In this document: positions 5,563 to 6,511 of the stretch, piece by piece
Numbering within the stretch: position 1 is the stretch's first letter
Layout: each line of letters opens with the position of its first letter
Source: JBOGFI01 sp050743365
GTDB taxonomy: Bacteria > Actinomycetota > Acidimicrobiia > IMCC26256 > JACDBD01
Assembly: GCA_050743365.1 (NCBI GenBank)
Contig: JBOGFI010000009.1
Location: 1-6,511, forward strand
Direction: 5' to 3'
DNA: 6,511 nt
Notes under the pieces: generated by a model
Databases searched by the model: none
Told to the model about the DNA's origin: nothing
The model's input: only the letters and a program-made list of their open reading frames with translations
Position numbers and translations under genes: made by a program

Positions 5563-6511
5563 TCACTCCCACTCGATGGTGCCGGGCGGCTTGCTCGTGA
5601 CGTCGTAGGCGACCCGGTTGACCCCCGGAACCTCGTTGATGAGGCGCGACGAGACGCGCTCGAGCACGTCGTAGGGCAGGCGGGCCCAGTCGGCGGTCAT
5701 GGCGTCGTCGGAGGTCACGGCCCGGATCACGATGGGGTACTCGTAGGTGCGGTCGTCGCCCATCACCCCCACGGTGCGCACGGCGGGCAGGACGGCGAAG
5801 CTCTGCCAGATGCCGCGGTAGAGGCCGGCCCGCTTGATCTCCTCCACCACGATGGCGTCGGCCCTCCGGAGGGTCTCGAGGCGCTCGGGCGTCACCGTGC
5901 CGACGATCCGCACGGCGAGCCCAGGGCCGGGGAAGGGCTGGCGCCACACGACCTCCTCGGGTAGGCCCAGCTCCTCGCCGACGGCGCGCACCTCGTCCTT
6001 GAACAGGTTGCGGAGGGGCTCGACCAACTCGAAGCTCATCTCGTCGGGAAGGCCGCCCACGTTGTGGTGCGACTTGATGGTGGCGGCCTCGCTCGTGCCC
6101 GACTCGATGATGTCGGGGTACAGCGTCCCCTGCACGAGAAAGCGGGCGTCGCTGTGGTCGGCTGCGACCTCCTCGAACACGCGGATGAACGTCTCGCCGA
6201 TGATCTTGCGCTTGCGCTCGGGGTCGACCACGTCGTCGAGGGCGGCGACGAAGCGGTCGGCCGCCTTCACGTGCACGAGGTCGACGTGGAACTGGCGCCG
6301 GAACGTCTCCTCGACCTGCTCCGCCTCACCCAGGCGCAGCAGGCCGGTGTCGACGAACACGCAGGTCAGCTGGTCTCCGACTGCCTTGTGGACCAGGGCC
6401 GCGGCCACCGCCGAGTCCACCCCGCCCGACAGGCCGCAGATGATCTTCTCGCCACCGACCTGGGCCCGGATGCCGGCGACCTGCTGCTCGATGACCGACG
6501 TCATCGTCCAC
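5563..6511 (-). CDS. guaA: GMP synthase (glutamine-hydrolysing), C-terminal part; 5' end beyond the right edge
   Basis: Catalyses the last step of GMP synthesis: XMP plus ATP plus glutamine-derived ammonia gives GMP, in the cytoplasm. The 315 residues in the window cover the ATP-pyrophosphatase and C-terminal dimerisation domains. Motifs, numbered from the Met at 6504-6502: PP-loop GLSGGVDS (24-31), FVDTGLLR (50-57), QGTLYPDIIES (125-135), IKSHHNVGGLP (143-153), the later FPGPGLAVRI segment, and the family C-terminus KPPGTIEWE. The reading frame stays open rightward past that Met, and the preceding residues Trp-Thr match the domain junction of other GuaA proteins. The Met is therefore internal, and about 200 residues of the N-terminal glutamine amidotransferase domain lie outside the window. 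The stop is TGA 5565-5563, 4 nt before the aldolase start, indicating one transcription unit. No damage is visible. Confidence 0.97.
   Translation of the reverse strand, partial: WTMTSVIEQQVAGIRAQVGGEKIICGLSGGVDSAVAAALVHKAVGDQLTCVFVDTGLLRLGEAEQVEETFRRQFHVDLVHVKAADRFVAALDDVVDPERKRKIIGETFIRVFEEVAADHSDARFLVQGTLYPDIIESGTSEAATIKSHHNVGGLPDEMSFELVEPLRNLFKDEVRAVGEELGLPEEVVWRQPFPGPGLAVRIVGTVTPERLETLRRADAIVVEEIKRAGLYRGIWQSFAVLPAVRTVGVMGDDRTYEYPIVIRAVTSDDAMTADWARLPYDVLERVSSRLINEVPGVNRVAYDVTSKPPGTIEWE
5564..5570 (-). promoter_or_regulatory. Ribosome-binding site of the aldolase gene inside the guaA 3' end
   Basis: GGGAGTG on the minus strand spans the last guaA codons and the first bases of its stop. 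Its GGAG core is 7 nt from the aldolase ATG. It supports that start and implies translational coupling between the two genes. Confidence 0.7.

Noticed and set aside
6502..6504. ATG as the true start of a short, PPase-only GuaA
   Set aside because: The frame continues past it to the window edge with Trp-Thr, matching the interdomain junction of full-length GuaA, so it is an internal Met.

Overview
This 6.5 kb window is very GC-rich and gene-dense, with strong G/C preference at third codon positions. Together with the proteins it encodes, this suggests a high-GC actinobacterium. Acidimicrobiia-type relatives are my guess from general impression; nothing in the window proves the class. Five of the six genes lie on the minus strand, and both window ends cut through genes.

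Right part (4542-6511, minus strand): the C-terminal two thirds of GMP synthase (guaA, running off the right edge) is followed 4 nt later by a class I fructose-1,6-bisphosphate aldolase. The aldolase ribosome-binding site lies inside the guaA 3' end, so the two form a tight transcription unit. A short convergent gap (4520-4541) carrying two small inverted repeats separates the aldolase from an 85-codon plus-strand gene (4262-4519) of unknown function. This is the only plus-strand gene.

Middle part (3251-4199, minus strand): D-aminoacyl-tRNA deacylase (dtd) is divergent from the 85-codon gene. After about 200 bp of non-coding sequence comes a 101-codon gene of unknown function. The helicase gene begins 27 nt after that gene ends.

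Left part (1-3223, minus strand): a PcrA/UvrD-family superfamily 1 DNA helicase gene, open to the left edge. It is interrupted in frame by a 371-residue intein (1349-2461) placed inside helicase motif III, between GDQDQ and SVYRFRGAD. All splicing residues are present (Cys1, block B TxxH, block F, terminal His-Asn, Ser+1), so the helicase should become active only after protein splicing.

The large central part of the intein shows no LAGLIDADG or HNH signature. Instead its first part resembles the GIY-YIG nuclease domain of UvrC, with the Glu-bearing helix well matched but the second tyrosine and the catalytic arginine apparently missing. This is the most interesting feature of the window: an apparently degenerate or divergent homing module in an intein that interrupts a DNA-repair helicase. 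The remaining genes are housekeeping functions (purine synthesis, glycolysis/gluconeogenesis, translation quality control) plus two small unknowns.
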